Shown here: positions 19,914-30,163 of the stretch, one piece after another
How the letters are laid out: each line of letters starts with the position of its first letter
How positions within the stretch are numbered: the first letter of the stretch is position 1
From: Clostridiales bacterium mt11
GTDB taxonomy: Bacteria > Bacillota > Clostridia > Tissierellales > Tepidimicrobiaceae
DNA: 64,000 nt
Direction: 5' to 3'
NCBI GenBank assembly: GCA_001282665.1
Contig: LN874947.1
Coordinates: 724,643 to 788,642 of the forward strand
The notes under the pieces: generated by a model
The model's input: only the letters and a program-made list of their open reading frames with translations
What the model was told of the DNA's origin: nothing
Databases searched by the model: none
Made by a program: the position numbers and the translations under genes

Positions 19914-21401
19914 TTAACCCTTTAAATAGTTTTCTTCTACATAGTTTATTCTATTCAATATATTTTGTTTCCCTAGTATATATATTATATTCACAAGCTC
20001 AGGTCCATGATTATTCCCAGTTAAAGCTATCCTTACAGGCATAAACAAGTTTTTGCCTTTTATTCCTGTACTTTTTTGTATCTTTTTCATAATTCCTTTA
20101 GAAAACTCTTCATCGACTTTCTCAACTTGATTTAATTCTTCTTTAAAAGCATTTAATAAAATAGGTACTTGTTCTCCTTTTAACATAGCCAACGCTTCAT
20201 CGTTCTCAGGTTTTACTTCATTATTAAAGAAAACCTCTACCTTGTCTACTATTTCGGAAAGATAGGATAAGCTTTCTTCAACGGTTTTAACCATGATTTT
20301 AATCCAATCATATCTCTTCTCTACAGTTTCATCATCTATAAGTCCAGCTTCCTTTAAATAGGGTATGGAAAGCTCTGTAAGCTTATCTATATCATAATCT
20401 CTTATATGATGTCCATTTACCCAGTCTAATTTATCTTTATCAAATATGCCCCCAGTTTTTGACACCCTTTCAAAAGAAAACTTTTCTATCAAATCTTTCA
20501 TGGAAAGTATTTCTTCGTTGTCCTCTGGACTCCAACCTACTAATGCTAAATAGTTAACTAATCCTTCTGGAAGATATCCTTTTTTTCTAAAATCCTCTAC
20601 AGAAACATCCCCTTGACGTTTGCTTAACTTTTTCCTTTCCTTATTAAGAACTGTAGGTAGATGTACATAAGTTGGCTTTTCCCAACCAAATACTTCATAT
20701 AAGTATATATGTTTTGGAGTGGAAGGTAACCATTCTTCTCCTCTTACGATATGGGTTATATTCATTAGATGATCGTCAACTACTACTGCCATATGATAAG
20801 TAGGGTATCCATCAGATTTCAATAATACCTGATCATCTATATCCTCTGTATTGATGGTTATATCCCCTCGCACTATATCATGGAATTTAATATCCTTATT
20901 ATGAGGTAATTTAAGTCTTACTACATATTCTTCTCCATTGGCTATTCTTTCTCTAGCTTCTTCTAAACTCAAACTCCTGCACAATCCATCATATTTAGGA
21001 ATAAGCCCCTTTATCTTTTGCTCTTCTCTAACGCTATCTAATCTCTCTTTCGAGCAGAAACAATAATAAGCATGACCATTTTCAATTAACTCATCTACAT
21101 ATTTTTTATAGATATCCAATCTTTCTGATTGAATATAAGGACCATATTCTCCCTTTTGAACTATCTTACCATCTTCTATAAATACACCTTCATCATATTC
21201 AATCCCTGCCCAATGTAAAGATTCTATTAAATTTTCTATAGCACCTTCTACATATCTAGTCCTATCGGTGTCTTCAATTCTCAATATAAAATCACCATCA
21301 TTATGCCTTGCAAATAAATAATTATATAAAGCAGTCCTAATAGATCCTATATGTATAAAACCTGTTGGACTGGGTGCAAATCTTACTCTTACTCGTTCCA
21401 A
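19914..21401 (-). CDS. gltX: Glutamate-tRNA ligase
   Basis: Class I synthetase (often non-discriminating in Firmicutes, also charging tRNA-Gln). The first ATG in frame (21419) is part of the ribosome site: ATGGGAGGAGG. The true start is most likely TTG at 21399-21401, 8 nt after it, giving 495 residues beginning [23 protein letters not shown] and KLSKRQG motifs are present. C-terminal anticodon-binding domain complete. Own promoter at 21435-21463. Confidence 0.96.
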   Translation of the reverse strand: MERVRVRFAPSPTGFIHIGSIRTALYNYLFARHNDGDFILRIEDTDRTRYVEGAIENLIESLHWAGIEYDEGVFIEDGKIVQKGEYGPYIQSERLDIYKKYVDELIENGHAYYCFCSKERLDSVREEQKIKGLIPKYDGLCRSLSLEEARERIANGEEYVVRLKLPHNKDIKFHDIVRGDITINTEDIDDQVLLKSDGYPTYHMAVVVDDHLMNITHIVRGEEWLPSTPKHIYLYEVFGWEKPTYVHLPTVLNKERKKLSKRQGDVSVEDFRKKGYLPEGLVNYLALVGWSPEDNEEILSMKDLIEKFSFERVSKTGGIFDKDKLDWVNGHHIRDYDIDKLTELSIPYLKEAGLIDDETVEKRYDWIKIMVKTVEESLSYLSEIVDKVEVFFNNEVKPENDEALAMLKGEQVPILLNAFKEELNQVEKVDEEFSKGIMKKIQKSTGIKGKNLFMPVRIALTGNNHGPELVNIIYILGKQNILNRINYVEENYLKG

Positions 21402-21434
21402 AATACTGCCTCCTCCCATTTTAGTTACTTATAT

Positions 21435-21463
21435 ATTATATACTAGGATATTTTAAGTGTAAA
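21435..21463 (-). promoter_or_regulatory. Sigma-A promoter of gltX
   Basis: Minus strand TTTACA (21458-21463), 17 bp, TATAAT (21435-21440). Leaves only about 20 nt of leader, and supports the TTG start for gltX because the transcript must still contain the Shine-Dalgarno. Confidence 0.75.
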
Positions 21464-21477
21464 CATTTCCTAAATTT

Positions 21478-22335
21478 TTATCCAAACAATCTGTTAAAGA
21501 ACCTAGTTATAGAATCTAATATCCTTTCCAATATCGATCTAATCTCTATGTTTTGTTCTGTTATCTTGTCAATCTTACCAGATATATCTTTTAATTGGCC
21601 TTTTATTTGATCTATATCCAAATTTAATTTGGATATATTCTTCATAAGTGCAACTATTTGATTCATCTGTTCCTTCGTTAATTCAATTCCTAATTCATCT
21701 GACATTTCCTCTGCAACCTTTTTTATAGAGCCTTTGCTTTTTATGTCATTTTTAACCACATACATCTTTACATTAGTTATAAGCTCTTCTGCTTTTTCTT
21801 GGCCTATTTCATTTCCTAACATGGCCGTTTTAGCAATTTCTTCACTTGCTGTTTCCTTTTCTCTTTTTGTAATCTTTTCTCCTGTAATATCTTCAAATGC
21901 CTTGATTACTCCAGTTAAAGCTGCTGTACCAGATACTTTAACAGGACTTGAAACTATTATTTTGGCATCCTCTATACCTGCAGTAGTTAAAGCATTTCTG
22001 TACATATCGTTGGTAACCCAAGTAATATTATTGGATTTAACTGTAATGCCTTCCCCTTTGGGAAGTTTCTCTACATAGACAGAAGATATAGCTCTAGTAC
22101 CAAGAAGCTTTTCATCAACAAACTTTCCTAAGTATTCCCTTTCTTCTTTATTAGTAACCTCTATTATATCTATATTTTCATCGACACCGAAGAAGTTTAA
22201 CATTTCTTTTCTCTGCTCTGATGTTAAGTCTTTACCTAACGCTACCACTACATCGCTAACCTCCTGATCGGCAAATGCTATAGATGAAAAAATAAATATA
22301 CCAATTAATATGAAAGATATAATTTTCTTTTTCAT
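21478..22335 (-). CDS. Exported DUF1002-type protein
   Basis: 285 residues. Signal peptide at 1-22 (Lys-rich start, then FILIGIFIFSSIAFA) with likely cleavage after AFA. Body resembles DUF1002 proteins (DVVVALGKDLTSEQRKEMLN, TAALTGVIKAFEDITGEKI), a Firmicute family of unknown function. Predicted coiled coil toward the end (IDQIKGQLKDISGKIDKITE) and a hydrophobic tail FFNRLF. Divergent from the LiaF-like pseudogene. Function unknown. Confidence 0.75.
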   Translation of the reverse strand: MKKKIISFILIGIFIFSSIAFADQEVSDVVVALGKDLTSEQRKEMLNFFGVDENIDIIEVTNKEEREYLGKFVDEKLLGTRAISSVYVEKLPKGEGITVKSNNITWVTNDMYRNALTTAGIEDAKIIVSSPVKVSGTAALTGVIKAFEDITGEKITKREKETASEEIAKTAMLGNEIGQEKAEELITNVKMYVVKNDIKSKGSIKKVAEEMSDELGIELTKEQMNQIVALMKNISKLNLDIDQIKGQLKDISGKIDKITEQNIEIRSILERILDSITRFFNRLFG

Positions 22336-22506
22336 TCTTTTCCCCCCAATTTAAAAAATTGTTCTTTTAGATAGGATACCTTATTAATTTAAATATTACA
22401 AGTTTGTTAGAACTTTATACCATTTTAGTCATATATAAGCTATAATTATATTAATATAGACTATATATAATATCGGTATAAAAATAATAAAGAAAGGAGC
22501 TCTCAA

Positions 22507-23208
22507 ATGGCAACTAGTATAATAACAGGACTTATTTTAATATTTATAGGAGTAGGCTTCTTGCTGGAGAGGACCATAGGTTTTAACTTCAACTTCTATC
22601 TTAAAAGTTATTGGCCTTCTGTCCTTATAATAATCGGTTTAGTTAAACTTTTTGACAAAAGGTCCTCTAAAATAGGAAATATATTTTTAATTATCATCGG
22701 TGGACTTTTACAAGCTGATTATTTAGATTTAATAAAGTTTAACGTGTGGACCATATTCTGGCCTATTGTTCTTATAATCTCTGGATTAAGTATCTTGATA
22801 TCCAGAAGAAATAGCTATAAAGATGATGATTACAACTATAAAAAAAATATAATTCTCTAAGCTTAAGCGAAGAAGATTATATTAGAGAAACCACTATATT
22901 AGCTGGCTTATCTACGAAAAACCAGTCAAAAAACTTTAAAGGCGGCAACGCTACCGCTATTTTAGGCGGGATAGATTTGGATTTAAGAGGAGCAACTATT
23001 GAAGCAAAAAAAGCTTACTTGGAATTAAACGTTTTATTGGAAGGAATAGATATTTTGGTTCCAACTCATTGGAGAGTAAAGATGACAGGAGTACCTATCC
23101 TTAGGTGCTTAGGAAAATGAATCTACTTTTAATGATGATCCAGAGGCTCCCGTTTTAAAGATTAAGCGTTTTGTAGCTTTAGGAGGAATAGACGTTAAAT
23201 TAGACTGC
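22507..23208 (+). pseudogene. Decayed LiaF-like envelope stress protein gene
   Basis: The first 117 codons give a membrane domain with three or four hydrophobic segments (MATSIITGLILIFIGVGFLL ... WPIVLIISGLSILISRRN), typical of LiaF/LiaI N-termini, with AAGGAG before the ATG. The frame then stops at 22858 just after an A-run (22842-22848). In another frame the DNA continues coherently as NATAILGGIDLDLRGATIEA then EGIDILVPTHWRVKMTG, the LiaF C-terminal beta domain, until a further break near 23104-23120, after which NDDPEAPVLKIKRFVALGGI is read in the third frame. At least two lesions; no clean stop. Sequencing error is the main alternative. Confidence 0.8.
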
Positions 23209-23228
23209 CAAGATTGGCAGTCTTATTA
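23209..23228 (+). terminator. Terminator of the LiaF-like pseudogene
   Basis: GACTGCCAAGATTGGCAGTC is a near-loopless 9-bp palindrome followed by TTATTATTAT. It lies between the plus-strand pseudogene and the convergent proS stop. The minus strand lacks a T run, so it works mainly for the plus strand. Confidence 0.6.
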
Positions 23229-24953
23229 TTATATCCTCATTCCTTGTCTTTCAAATTCTTCTCTAATTTTATCCATTATTTCATCTGTCGATATTTCAAT
23301 TTTTTCATCTTTTTCTCTTATAGAATATTCAACAATATTCTCACTTGCTTTCTTACCTACAGTAACTCTTATAGGTATTCCTATTAAATCCCTATCGTTA
23401 AATTTAACTCCAGCTCTTTCCTTTCTATCATCTATTAGGACTTCTAAACCTTTATCGGATAGTTCTTTATATATCTTTTCTCCTAGTCCACTTTGCTCTT
23501 CATTCTTCATATTAACTACGGTGATTATCACATGGTATGGTGCTACTACTAATGGCCATATGATCCCATCATCATCATGATACTGTTCTACTATAGCCGA
23601 CATAGACCTAGATACTCCTACACCATAGGAACCCATCACAATAGGCTTTTCTTTACCATTTTCATCTAGATAATTAGCATTTAAACTATCACTATATTTG
23701 GTTCCAAGCTGGAATATGTTTCCTACTTCAATACCTCTATCCATATTTAATGGCTTCCCACATTTTGGACAAATATCTCCTTTTTCCACAAGAAGTAAAT
23801 CTTCCACTACTTCTCCAGTAAAGTCTCTGCCATAACTTACATTTTTGAAATGATAATCCGTTTTGTTTCCACCTACTATTAAGTTTTTCATCTTGGTAAT
23901 CCTTGAATCCACTAAAACCCTTACATCTCCTATAAGACCTATAGGTCCTGTAAAGCCTTTATTGGCACCAGTAATCTGTATGATAGTTTCTTCATCTGCC
24001 ATCTCTAATTCATGTTCAGGCACTTTCAAATAATTGCATAGTTTAGTTTCGTTTAATTCCCTATCTCCTGGCACTATTATCACTACAGGTTCTCCAGAGG
24101 CTTTATATATTAAAGCCTTACCAAAGTTACTCTTTTCAATGTTGAAGAAATCTACTAATTCATCAATGGTTTTAGTTTCAGGTGTATATACCTTCTCTAT
24201 ATCCTTCATTTCTTCATCTGATTGTTTAATATTATAAATTACTTTTGCTTTTTCGTCTGTAGCTGCATAATCACAGCTGTCACAGTAAGCAACTAAGCTC
24301 TCTCCTATATCTGACATTGCCATAAATTCATGGGAATTGCTTCCTCCCATAGCTCCAGAATCTCCTTGTACTACTTTATATTTTAATTTCAATCTTGTAA
24401 ATATCTTCTCATAGGCTTCCCACATCTCTCTATAGGAATTTCTCATTCCTTCTTCGTCCTTATCAAAACTATATGCATCCTTCATGATAAATTCTCTAGA
24501 TCTAATCAAACCAAACCTTGGTCTTTTTTCATCCCTATATTTAGTTTGAATTTGATACAAATTTAATGGAAGCTGTTTATAAGATTTAACCTCATCTTTT
24601 ATCAAAGATGTAAAATATTCTTCGTGAGTTGGCCCAAGACAAAATTCTCTGCTATTTCTATCCATCAATTTGAACATTTCAGGTCCAAAGTTTTCCCACC
24701 TCTTACTAGCTTCCCATAATTCCTTTGGCTGAATTGCAGACATCAATAGCTCTTGAGAGCCTGCATTATCCATTTCCTCTCTTACGATATCCTCTATTTT
24801 CCTAATTACCCTATAACCAAGAGGTAGATAGGAATATACTCCTGATACAAGTTTACGCATCATTCCAGCTCTTAAGAGAAGCTTATGACTTGGAATTTCT
24901 GCCTCTGATGGTACTTCTCTTAAGGTTGGCATATACAACTTTGACATTCTCAT
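23229..24953 (-). CDS. proS: Proline-tRNA ligase (bacterial type, with editing domain)
   Basis: Class II synthetase, 574 residues. Motif 2 region [20 protein letters not shown], motif 3 area [17 protein letters not shown], and between them the inserted editing domain (about residues 225-400) typical of bacterial ProRS. C-terminal anticodon-binding domain ends [12 protein letters not shown] with GGAGGG 7 nt upstream. Controlled by a Pro T-box. Found here instead of the cysE often seen next to gltX-cysS in bacilli. Confidence 0.97.
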   Translation of the reverse strand: MRMSKLYMPTLREVPSEAEIPSHKLLLRAGMMRKLVSGVYSYLPLGYRVIRKIEDIVREEMDNAGSQELLMSAIQPKELWEASKRWENFGPEMFKLMDRNSREFCLGPTHEEYFTSLIKDEVKSYKQLPLNLYQIQTKYRDEKRPRFGLIRSREFIMKDAYSFDKDEEGMRNSYREMWEAYEKIFTRLKLKYKVVQGDSGAMGGSNSHEFMAMSDIGESLVAYCDSCDYAATDEKAKVIYNIKQSDEEMKDIEKVYTPETKTIDELVDFFNIEKSNFGKALIYKASGEPVVIIVPGDRELNETKLCNYLKVPEHELEMADEETIIQITGANKGFTGPIGLIGDVRVLVDSRITKMKNLIVGGNKTDYHFKNVSYGRDFTGEVVEDLLLVEKGDICPKCGKPLNMDRGIEVGNIFQLGTKYSDSLNANYLDENGKEKPIVMGSYGVGVSRSMSAIVEQYHDDDGIIWPLVVAPYHVIITVVNMKNEEQSGLGEKIYKELSDKGLEVLIDDRKERAGVKFNDRDLIGIPIRVTVGKKASENIVEYSIREKDEKIEISTDEIMDKIREEFERQGMRI

Positions 24954-25041
24954 TTTTATTCCCTCCTCTAATATCTATCAATAATACAAATTACATTTTT
25001 CATAACAATACATTGACTCTCTATTAAGTCTTTAATAAAAT

Positions 25042-25276
25042 AAAAAAACCTTCCATCTCCAATAGAGACGAAAGGCTAAATCCGCGGTACCACTCTAATA
25101 GACTTATATAAGTCCACTCAAGGTTTTAACGCAACCAACGTTTAAGCATACTTATTTCAACCTAAAAGCTCTAGGACGGGTTAGGCATAAAGTGGGTCAG
25201 AAATCTTTCACCAATTGATTTCCTCTCTAAGACCATTAACGCTTACTATTTCCTATCACAGCTATATATTTAATTA
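25042..25276 (-). promoter_or_regulatory. T-box leader of proS (specifier CCT, Pro)
   Basis: Minus strand: T-box core AGAGTGGTACCGCGGA (25080-25095), then the terminator pair CCTTTCGTCTCT/AGATGGAAGG with a T run (25042-25075). By alignment with the Cys and Ile leaders here, the specifier position in stem I reads TATG-CCT-AAC, a Pro codon. Specifier call is less certain than the T-box itself. Confidence 0.9.
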
Positions 25277-25282
25277 TAGTAT

Positions 25283-25311
25283 ATAATACTAGAAACTCTA
25301 CAAATTGTCAA
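25283..25311 (-). promoter_or_regulatory. Sigma-A promoter of the proS T-box transcript
   Basis: Minus strand TTGACA (25306-25311), 17 bp, TATTAT (25283-25288). Confidence 0.75.
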
Positions 25312-25318
25312 ATATTTT

Positions 25319-25813
25319 TTATGACAAAATCTCTGTCCTTGTATCAGAAACCAATAAACAAGCACTATGAGCTGCAATACCTTCTTCTCTTCCTTCAAAC
25401 CCCAACTTCTCCGTTGTAGTGGCTTTAATATTTATATTTGAAATAGATGTATTTAGAACTTTAGATATTTCCATTTTCATATCTTCTATGTAAGGAGCAA
25501 GTTTTGGTCTTTGCGCTACAATGATGGTATCAATGTTTCCTATTCTATATTTGGATTCTAGCATTATATTATATACCTTTTCTAGTAGTATAAGGCTAGA
25601 AATATTCTTATATTGATTATCCGTATCTGGAAAATGTTTACCAATATCCCCCAGCCCTAAGGCTCCTAATATGCTATCCATAATAGCATGTATTAATACA
25701 TCCGCATCAGAATGACCTAAAAGTCCTCTCTCAAAGGGTATCTCTACTCCTCCAATTATCAGTTTCCTTCCCTCTACCAAACTATGAACATCATAACCTA
25801 TACCTATTCTCAT
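25319..25813 (-). CDS. ispF: 2-C-methyl-D-erythritol 2,4-cyclodiphosphate synthase
   Basis: Fifth enzyme of the MEP isoprenoid pathway. I place the start at ATG 25811-25813 ([20 protein letters not shown]), 164 residues, family length; an upstream in-frame ATG would overlap ispD and adds 11 unrelated residues. Conserved [23 protein letters not shown] (metal ligands) and [19 protein letters not shown]. Thirteen nt after ispD ends: a normal ispDF pair. Confidence 0.96.
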   Translation of the reverse strand: MRIGIGYDVHSLVEGRKLIIGGVEIPFERGLLGHSDADVLIHAIMDSILGALGLGDIGKHFPDTDNQYKNISSLILLEKVYNIMLESKYRIGNIDTIIVAQRPKLAPYIEDMKMEISKVLNTSISNINIKATTTEKLGFEGREEGIAAHSACLLVSDTRTEILS

Positions 25814-25826
25814 CTTCTCTTCACCC

Positions 25827-26567
25827 TTATCTACATTGAAATGCAAACTCCCTTCTCCTAAAGATTAAATCCTTATCCTTTAAAATGGATTCTGCTATAA
25901 TCAAATCCTCTGGAGTGGTTATCTTTATATTATCATAACTGCCTGATATCATCTTAACATCTATACCTAATCTTTCAACAAGAACACTATCATCTGTGCC
26001 AACAAATCCATCTTCCATAGCCTTCATATAGCCCTTCATAATAATATCCTTCTTAAAGCATTGAGGCGTTTGAGCTGCCCATAAAACATCCCTTTTAGGA
26101 GTATTATCTATACTATTATCATCTCCAACTACCTTTATTGTATCTTTTACTGGAACTCCAACTACACAGGCATCATGCTTTACCGCACCCTCTATGCCAT
26201 CTATAATGTTTTCAACCTTTATAAAAGGTCTTGCTCCATCATGAGATACTACTATACTGCACCTTTCATCTAAAGCAAGTATCCCATTATATACTGAATC
26301 CTGTCTTTCCTTTCCACCTCTTACAATCTTGGATACCTTATTAAATCTATATCTTTTAACTATTTCCTTCCTGCAATAATCAATTTCATCTTCCTTCGCA
26401 ACTACTATTATTTCATCTATATATTTGCATTTTTCAAATTTATCTATAGTGTGAGCAAGAATAGGCTTATTGTTTATATAGATAAATTGTTTATTTACCT
26501 TACTGCCCATCCTATTACTCATTCCAGCTGCTGCAATTATAACTGAAACAAAGTGGTTTTTATACAT
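25827..26567 (-). CDS. ispD: 2-C-methyl-D-erythritol 4-phosphate cytidylyltransferase
   Basis: Third enzyme of the MEP pathway, forming CDP-methylerythritol from CTP. 246 residues; N-terminal nucleotide-binding motif [20 protein letters not shown], then [13 protein letters not shown] and [23 protein letters not shown] pattern ([15 protein letters not shown]). Directly upstream of ispF and downstream of yacL, same strand, as in Bacillus. Confidence 0.95.
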   Translation of the reverse strand: MYKNHFVSVIIAAAGMSNRMGSKVNKQFIYINNKPILAHTIDKFEKCKYIDEIIVVAKEDEIDYCRKEIVKRYRFNKVSKIVRGGKERQDSVYNGILALDERCSIVVSHDGARPFIKVENIIDGIEGAVKHDACVVGVPVKDTIKVVGDDNSIDNTPKRDVLWAAQTPQCFKKDIIMKGYMKAMEDGFVGTDDSVLVERLGIDVKMISGSYDNIKITTPEDLIIAESILKDKDLIFRRREFAFQCR

Positions 26568-26650
26568 TTAATTCACCTCTCACATATTATAGCATATATG
26601 ACTTTAATATAAAATAATTTACAGCTTTATAGTACCCAAAAAAGGCAAAA

Positions 26651-26678
26651 ATATAAGGGCCAAATAAATTGACCCTAA
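26651..26678 (-). terminator. Probable terminator between yacL and ispD
   Basis: Minus strand: AGGGTCAA, short loop, TTTGGCCCT, then TATATTTTTG. One mismatch in the stem; overlaps the end of the PIN-TRAM gene. Confidence 0.45.
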
Positions 26679-27772
26679 ACTGCTCTATCGACTATAGTCT
26701 TAGGTTTGGCAAATATCATTCGACCTGCTGAGGTTTGTAAAACGCTAGTCACCAATACATCTATAGTTTCACCTATATGTTTTTTCCCACTTTCTACTAC
26801 TATCATAGTACCATCATCTAAATAAGCTAATCCTTGCCCTGATTCTTTACCATCTTTTATAACTTGAACTACCATCTCTTCTCCCGGCAACACTACAGGT
26901 TTAACTGCATTAGCTAATTCATTAATATTCAGTACATCTATGCCCTGTACTTCAGCTACTTTATTCAAGTTGTAATCATTTGTGATTATTTTTCCTTTTA
27001 ATAGTTGAGTAAGTTTTAATAGTTTGGAATCTACTTCCTTAACATCATCAAACTTCTTATCGTGAATTATTACCTCAATATCTAGTTCTTTTTGAATCTT
27101 GTTTAAAATATCCAATCCCCTTCTACCTCTATTTCTCTTAAGTGCATCAGAGGAATCTGCTATATGCTGTAATTCTTCTAAGACAAACTCTGGTATGACT
27201 AAAGGTCCTTCAATAAATCCTGTCTTACAAATATCTGCTATTCTACCATCAATAATTACGCTAGTATCAAGTATCTTAGGGCAAGACCTACTACTTGACT
27301 TAAACTTATCCTTTCCAGAGCCTTTCTTAAAATTCCCAATAGCATTTGAAAAGTCTTCCTTCTTTCTTGTAGGAACTTTTATACCTAGATATCCAAATAT
27401 CACATAGAGGATAATAGATATAACAACTCCTAAGAATGGCATCTCAAGATTATAAAACGGCTGGCTTAATAGATAAGCAATTATTAATCCAACAATTAAC
27501 CCAACAGATCCTAATGCAATTTCATAAGCTGGAACTTTTTGGAGTTCAGTTTCTACAAATTGAACCACCTTTCTTCCACCTTTTATAATCTTTGGAGATA
27601 ATAAGAAAAATATAATTCCACAAATTAAACTTACACCTAAATAGACTGCAACACCTAATAAACCTTTGTTTGATATGGTTATTACTTCCAGAGCTTTTAG
27701 ACCTGCAACTATGCCATAACCAATTAATAAACCCACTAAGCTAATTATACCTTGTATGATTTTATCAATCAT
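26675..27772 (-). CDS. yacL: PIN-TRAM domain membrane protein (YacL family)
   Basis: 365 residues from the ATG at 27770-27772, which follows GGGAGGTG; an in-frame start 33 codons earlier lacks a ribosome site. About four membrane helices in the first 140 residues, then a PIN nuclease-like domain (ILDTSVIIDGRIADI, LKRNRGRRGLDILN, KIITNDYNLNKVAEVQGIDV) and a C-terminal TRAM RNA-binding domain (QGLAYLDDGTMIVVES). Family role is not established; likely RNA-related. Sits between carD and ispD, its standard place. Confidence 0.9.
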   Translation of the reverse strand: MIDKIIQGIISLVGLLIGYGIVAGLKALEVITISNKGLLGVAVYLGVSLICGIIFFLLSPKIIKGGRKVVQFVETELQKVPAYEIALGSVGLIVGLIIAYLLSQPFYNLEMPFLGVVISIILYVIFGYLGIKVPTRKKEDFSNAIGNFKKGSGKDKFKSSSRSCPKILDTSVIIDGRIADICKTGFIEGPLVIPEFVLEELQHIADSSDALKRNRGRRGLDILNKIQKELDIEVIIHDKKFDDVKEVDSKLLKLTQLLKGKIITNDYNLNKVAEVQGIDVLNINELANAVKPVVLPGEEMVVQVIKDGKESGQGLAYLDDGTMIVVESGKKHIGETIDVLVTSVLQTSAGRMIFAKPKTIVDRAV

Positions 27773-27845
27773 CAATTCACCTCCCATAATATATTTATTA
27801 CCATTAAAACAAATTATATAACCAAAATTTAATTTAAAATTAAAT

Positions 27846-28328
27846 TTAAGCAAAATTGACTGCTTCATCAATAAGCTTTTCCGTTTCCTCCTGATTTTTA
27901 TCAGCTACCAATACAATTTCGCTAATAAGCATTTGTTTAGCACTATTTAACATTTTTCTTTCACCTGTAGAAAGACCTTTTTCAGCATCCCTTAACATTA
28001 AATTCCTAACTACAGAGGCAATTTCAAATATATCTCCAGATTTAATCTTTTCCATATTTATTCTATAACGTCTATTCCAATTTTGAGGCATCTTCGTTTT
28101 ATCACCTTGTAGTATCGTCATTACTTTAGCCATATCATCGTCATCTATTATCTCTCTAATTCCAATTTCTTCAACATTATCTACAGGTATCATTACTTTC
28201 ATATCACCTATAGGCATTCTCATTATATAATATTTTCTTTTTTCACCTAAAATTTCTCGTTCTTCAATTTCTTCTATTATCCCAGCTCCATGCATAGGAT
28301 AAACAACTTTATCTCCGATATTAAACAT
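27846..28328 (-). CDS. CarD/CdnL-family transcriptional regulator
   Basis: RNA polymerase-binding protein that acts on open complexes at rRNA-type promoters. 160 residues; N-terminal RID Tudor-like fold MFNIGDKVVYPMHGAGIIEE and IREIIDDDDMAKVM, then a helical C-terminal domain with QNWNRRYRINMEKIKSGDI and LSTGERKMLNSAKQMLISEI. Start ATG at 28328 with GGAGGTTG upstream. Next to yacL as in many clostridia. Confident of family. Confidence 0.93.
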   Translation of the reverse strand: MFNIGDKVVYPMHGAGIIEEIEEREILGEKRKYYIMRMPIGDMKVMIPVDNVEEIGIREIIDDDDMAKVMTILQGDKTKMPQNWNRRYRINMEKIKSGDIFEIASVVRNLMLRDAEKGLSTGERKMLNSAKQMLISEIVLVADKNQEETEKLIDEAVNFA

Positions 28329-28474
28329 ACGACAACCTCCTATTATACTACTTTACTTTATATTATACAATAATAGGCAAAGGTTGTAAAGATTATATTT
28401 TACCACACTAATAAATCTCTTGTCAACTCTTAATTAAGGTTTTTTATTTCCAAAAAATATATTGTTAGAAATAT

Positions 28475-28504
28475 TTGACAACAACTTGTCCCTATCAGTA
28501 TAAT
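28475..28504 (+). promoter_or_regulatory. Sigma-A promoter of the small Cys-rich gene
   Basis: Consensus TTGACA (28475-28480), 18 bp, consensus TATAAT (28499-28504). The TTG of the -35 box happens to open a reading frame in phase with the gene, but it is the promoter, not a start codon. Among the best-matching promoters in the window. Confidence 0.85.
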
Positions 28505-28543
28505 AAAGGCATAACTAATAATCTTTTGACAGGGGTGGACTAT

Positions 28544-28960
28544 ATGGACAGAAACAACTTATGTATTCAAAATGATATATCTTGTGACGATTTTCAAAGA
28601 CAAGTAGATGACGTACTTATTAGGCATAAAAGTATCCTTGATATAGTTACAAAATTAGATGAGTATACTTCAAGAATTAATAGAGCAGTAGTCAAATCTG
28701 TGACTTCTTGTGGTTGCATAAAAATCAATGCTACAAAACAAGATTACAATAAAGACTCTCTAGAAGAAATTAAAAACAACATGGAAAACCATGTAGAAGG
28801 GAATATGTGCCCTGGCTGTAAAGAAATACTCCAAGAAGAAATCGGAGCTTATTTATTCTATTTAGCAGCTTTATGTAATGCTTTAGATATAAATATGTCC
28901 GATGCATTATTGAAAGAATATAGTAATATGAAAGCTTTAGGAATTTTTAGCCTTAAATAG
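28544..28960 (+). CDS. Small Cys-rich protein of a clostridial uncharacterised family
   Basis: 138 residues from ATG 28544-28546, preceded by AGGGGTGG. No signal or membrane segment. Contains FQRQVDDVLIRHKSILDIVT, NRAVVKSVTSCGCIKINA and MCPGCKEILQEEIGAYLFYL; the CGC and CPGC cysteines could bind metal. It resembles small clostridial proteins often labelled DUF1573, from memory only. Monocistronic, plus strand, own consensus promoter, convergent with disA, sharing a terminator. Function unknown. Confidence 0.7.
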   Translation: MDRNNLCIQNDISCDDFQRQVDDVLIRHKSILDIVTKLDEYTSRINRAVVKSVTSCGCIKINATKQDYNKDSLEEIKNNMENHVEGNMCPGCKEILQEEIGAYLFYLAALCNALDINMSDALLKEYSNMKALGIFSLK

Positions 28961-28987
28961 TATTAAATTTAATATATTATTAAATAC

Positions 28988-29018
28988 GAAAAGGCTAAGG
29001 AATTTTCTTAGCCTTTTG
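28988..29018. terminator. Bidirectional terminator between 28544 gene and disA
   Basis: AAAAGGCTAAG, 7-nt loop, CTTAGCCTTTTG: an 11-bp stem with A-run on one side and T-run on the other, so it can serve both convergent genes. It overlaps the disA stop. Confidence 0.85.
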
Positions 29019-30077
29019 TATTATGTTTTTATCAAAAGAAAACTTCTCTTGATACCTTTTTAAACTTTCAGTTATACTAATAGTTCTAGCCTGACCTATT
29101 CCTTCTACTAAATCTAATTGAGAAGGAGAAGCTTCTATGATATTCTGAAAGGAGCCAAATGCCTTTATTACATTTTCAAGAACATTAGAAGGAATCCTTG
29201 GAATCTTTCCTAGTATCCTATATCCCTTAGGTTCTACTATCATATCCAGCGTATTTACACCTCTATCATATCCCAATATCTTAGCAATTTGATTTAAATT
29301 TAATAATTCCTCCGAATTAAGATTACCTATCTCATCGCATATAGATTTATAGTCTTTAGATTCATCAATCATGTAATCCCTTATAAGATTTATCCTATCC
29401 ATTGGTACCTCATCCATTAGTTCTGCAACCTGCATATTCAATAATCTACCTTCTGTACCCAATTCGGATATATACATATTTATTTCATTTCCTATTCGCC
29501 AAACCATTTCTATCCTCTGAATTACTTTAGCAACATCATATATAGTTACATAATTTTCAAATTCCAGAATAGTTAAATTGTTCATTGCCTGTTCTAGCAC
29601 ATCTTTATATTTTTCTAAAGTTTGTACTGCTTGGTTTGCCTTGTTTAACATTTCATTAATATCCCTTAATATATATTTATAATCAGATTTATAAAGAGTT
29701 ATAACTTCTCTTCTCTTAGAGATAGCAATGACCAACACATTGGTTTGCTTTGCTACCCTTTCAGCTGTCTTATGTCGAGTGCCTGTTTCCTTAGATATGA
29801 TATACTGGCAAGGGGATAGCTGGGCATTAGCATATAATATTTTCTTACAGTCATTGCTGACTATTATTGCTCCATCCATTTTAGCTAATTCATAGATATA
29901 GGATGGATTATATTCACAATTGATATAGAAGCCTCCTTGAACAATATCTAACACTTCTTTTGTATTACCTACGACTATTAAAGCCCCAGTCTTGGCATTG
30001 ATTATATTATCTAATCCAAGCCTCAATTGAGTTCCTGGTGCTACAATCTTTAAAGTTTCATATAAATCCATATTCAT
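28995..30077 (-). CDS. disA: DNA integrity scanning protein, diadenylate cyclase
   Basis: Makes c-di-AMP and scans DNA for branched structures. Start at ATG 30075-30077, 7 nt after GGAGGG; 360 residues. N-terminal DAC domain with KMDGAIIVSNDCKKI (DGA motif) and ETGTRHKTAERVAKQT (RHR-type motif reads RHK here), central coiled helices, C-terminal helix-hairpin-helix (IPSNVLENVIKAFGSFQNII, LVEGIGQARTISI). Last gene of the ctsR-mcsAB-clpC-radA-disA block. Confidence 0.96.
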   Translation of the reverse strand: MNMDLYETLKIVAPGTQLRLGLDNIINAKTGALIVVGNTKEVLDIVQGGFYINCEYNPSYIYELAKMDGAIIVSNDCKKILYANAQLSPCQYIISKETGTRHKTAERVAKQTNVLVIAISKRREVITLYKSDYKYILRDINEMLNKANQAVQTLEKYKDVLEQAMNNLTILEFENYVTIYDVAKVIQRIEMVWRIGNEINMYISELGTEGRLLNMQVAELMDEVPMDRINLIRDYMIDESKDYKSICDEIGNLNSEELLNLNQIAKILGYDRGVNTLDMIVEPKGYRILGKIPRIPSNVLENVIKAFGSFQNIIEASPSQLDLVEGIGQARTISITESLKRYQEKFSFDKNIIQKAKKIP

Positions 30078-30163
30078 ATTGTTACCCTCCAAATCCTGCC
30101 CTCTGTAGGATATTATATGAAAAAGCTAATATTCTAATACCTAAAAAACATATGGATTATATA

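Noticed and set aside
22842..22860. Programmed frameshift in the LiaF-like gene
   Set aside because: The A-run would allow slippage, but a second break downstream and the lack of a clean stop favour decay.
28475..28543. Upstream TTG extension of the small Cys-rich gene
   Set aside because: The TTG is the -35 promoter box; the ribosome site and ATG at 28544 explain the gene.
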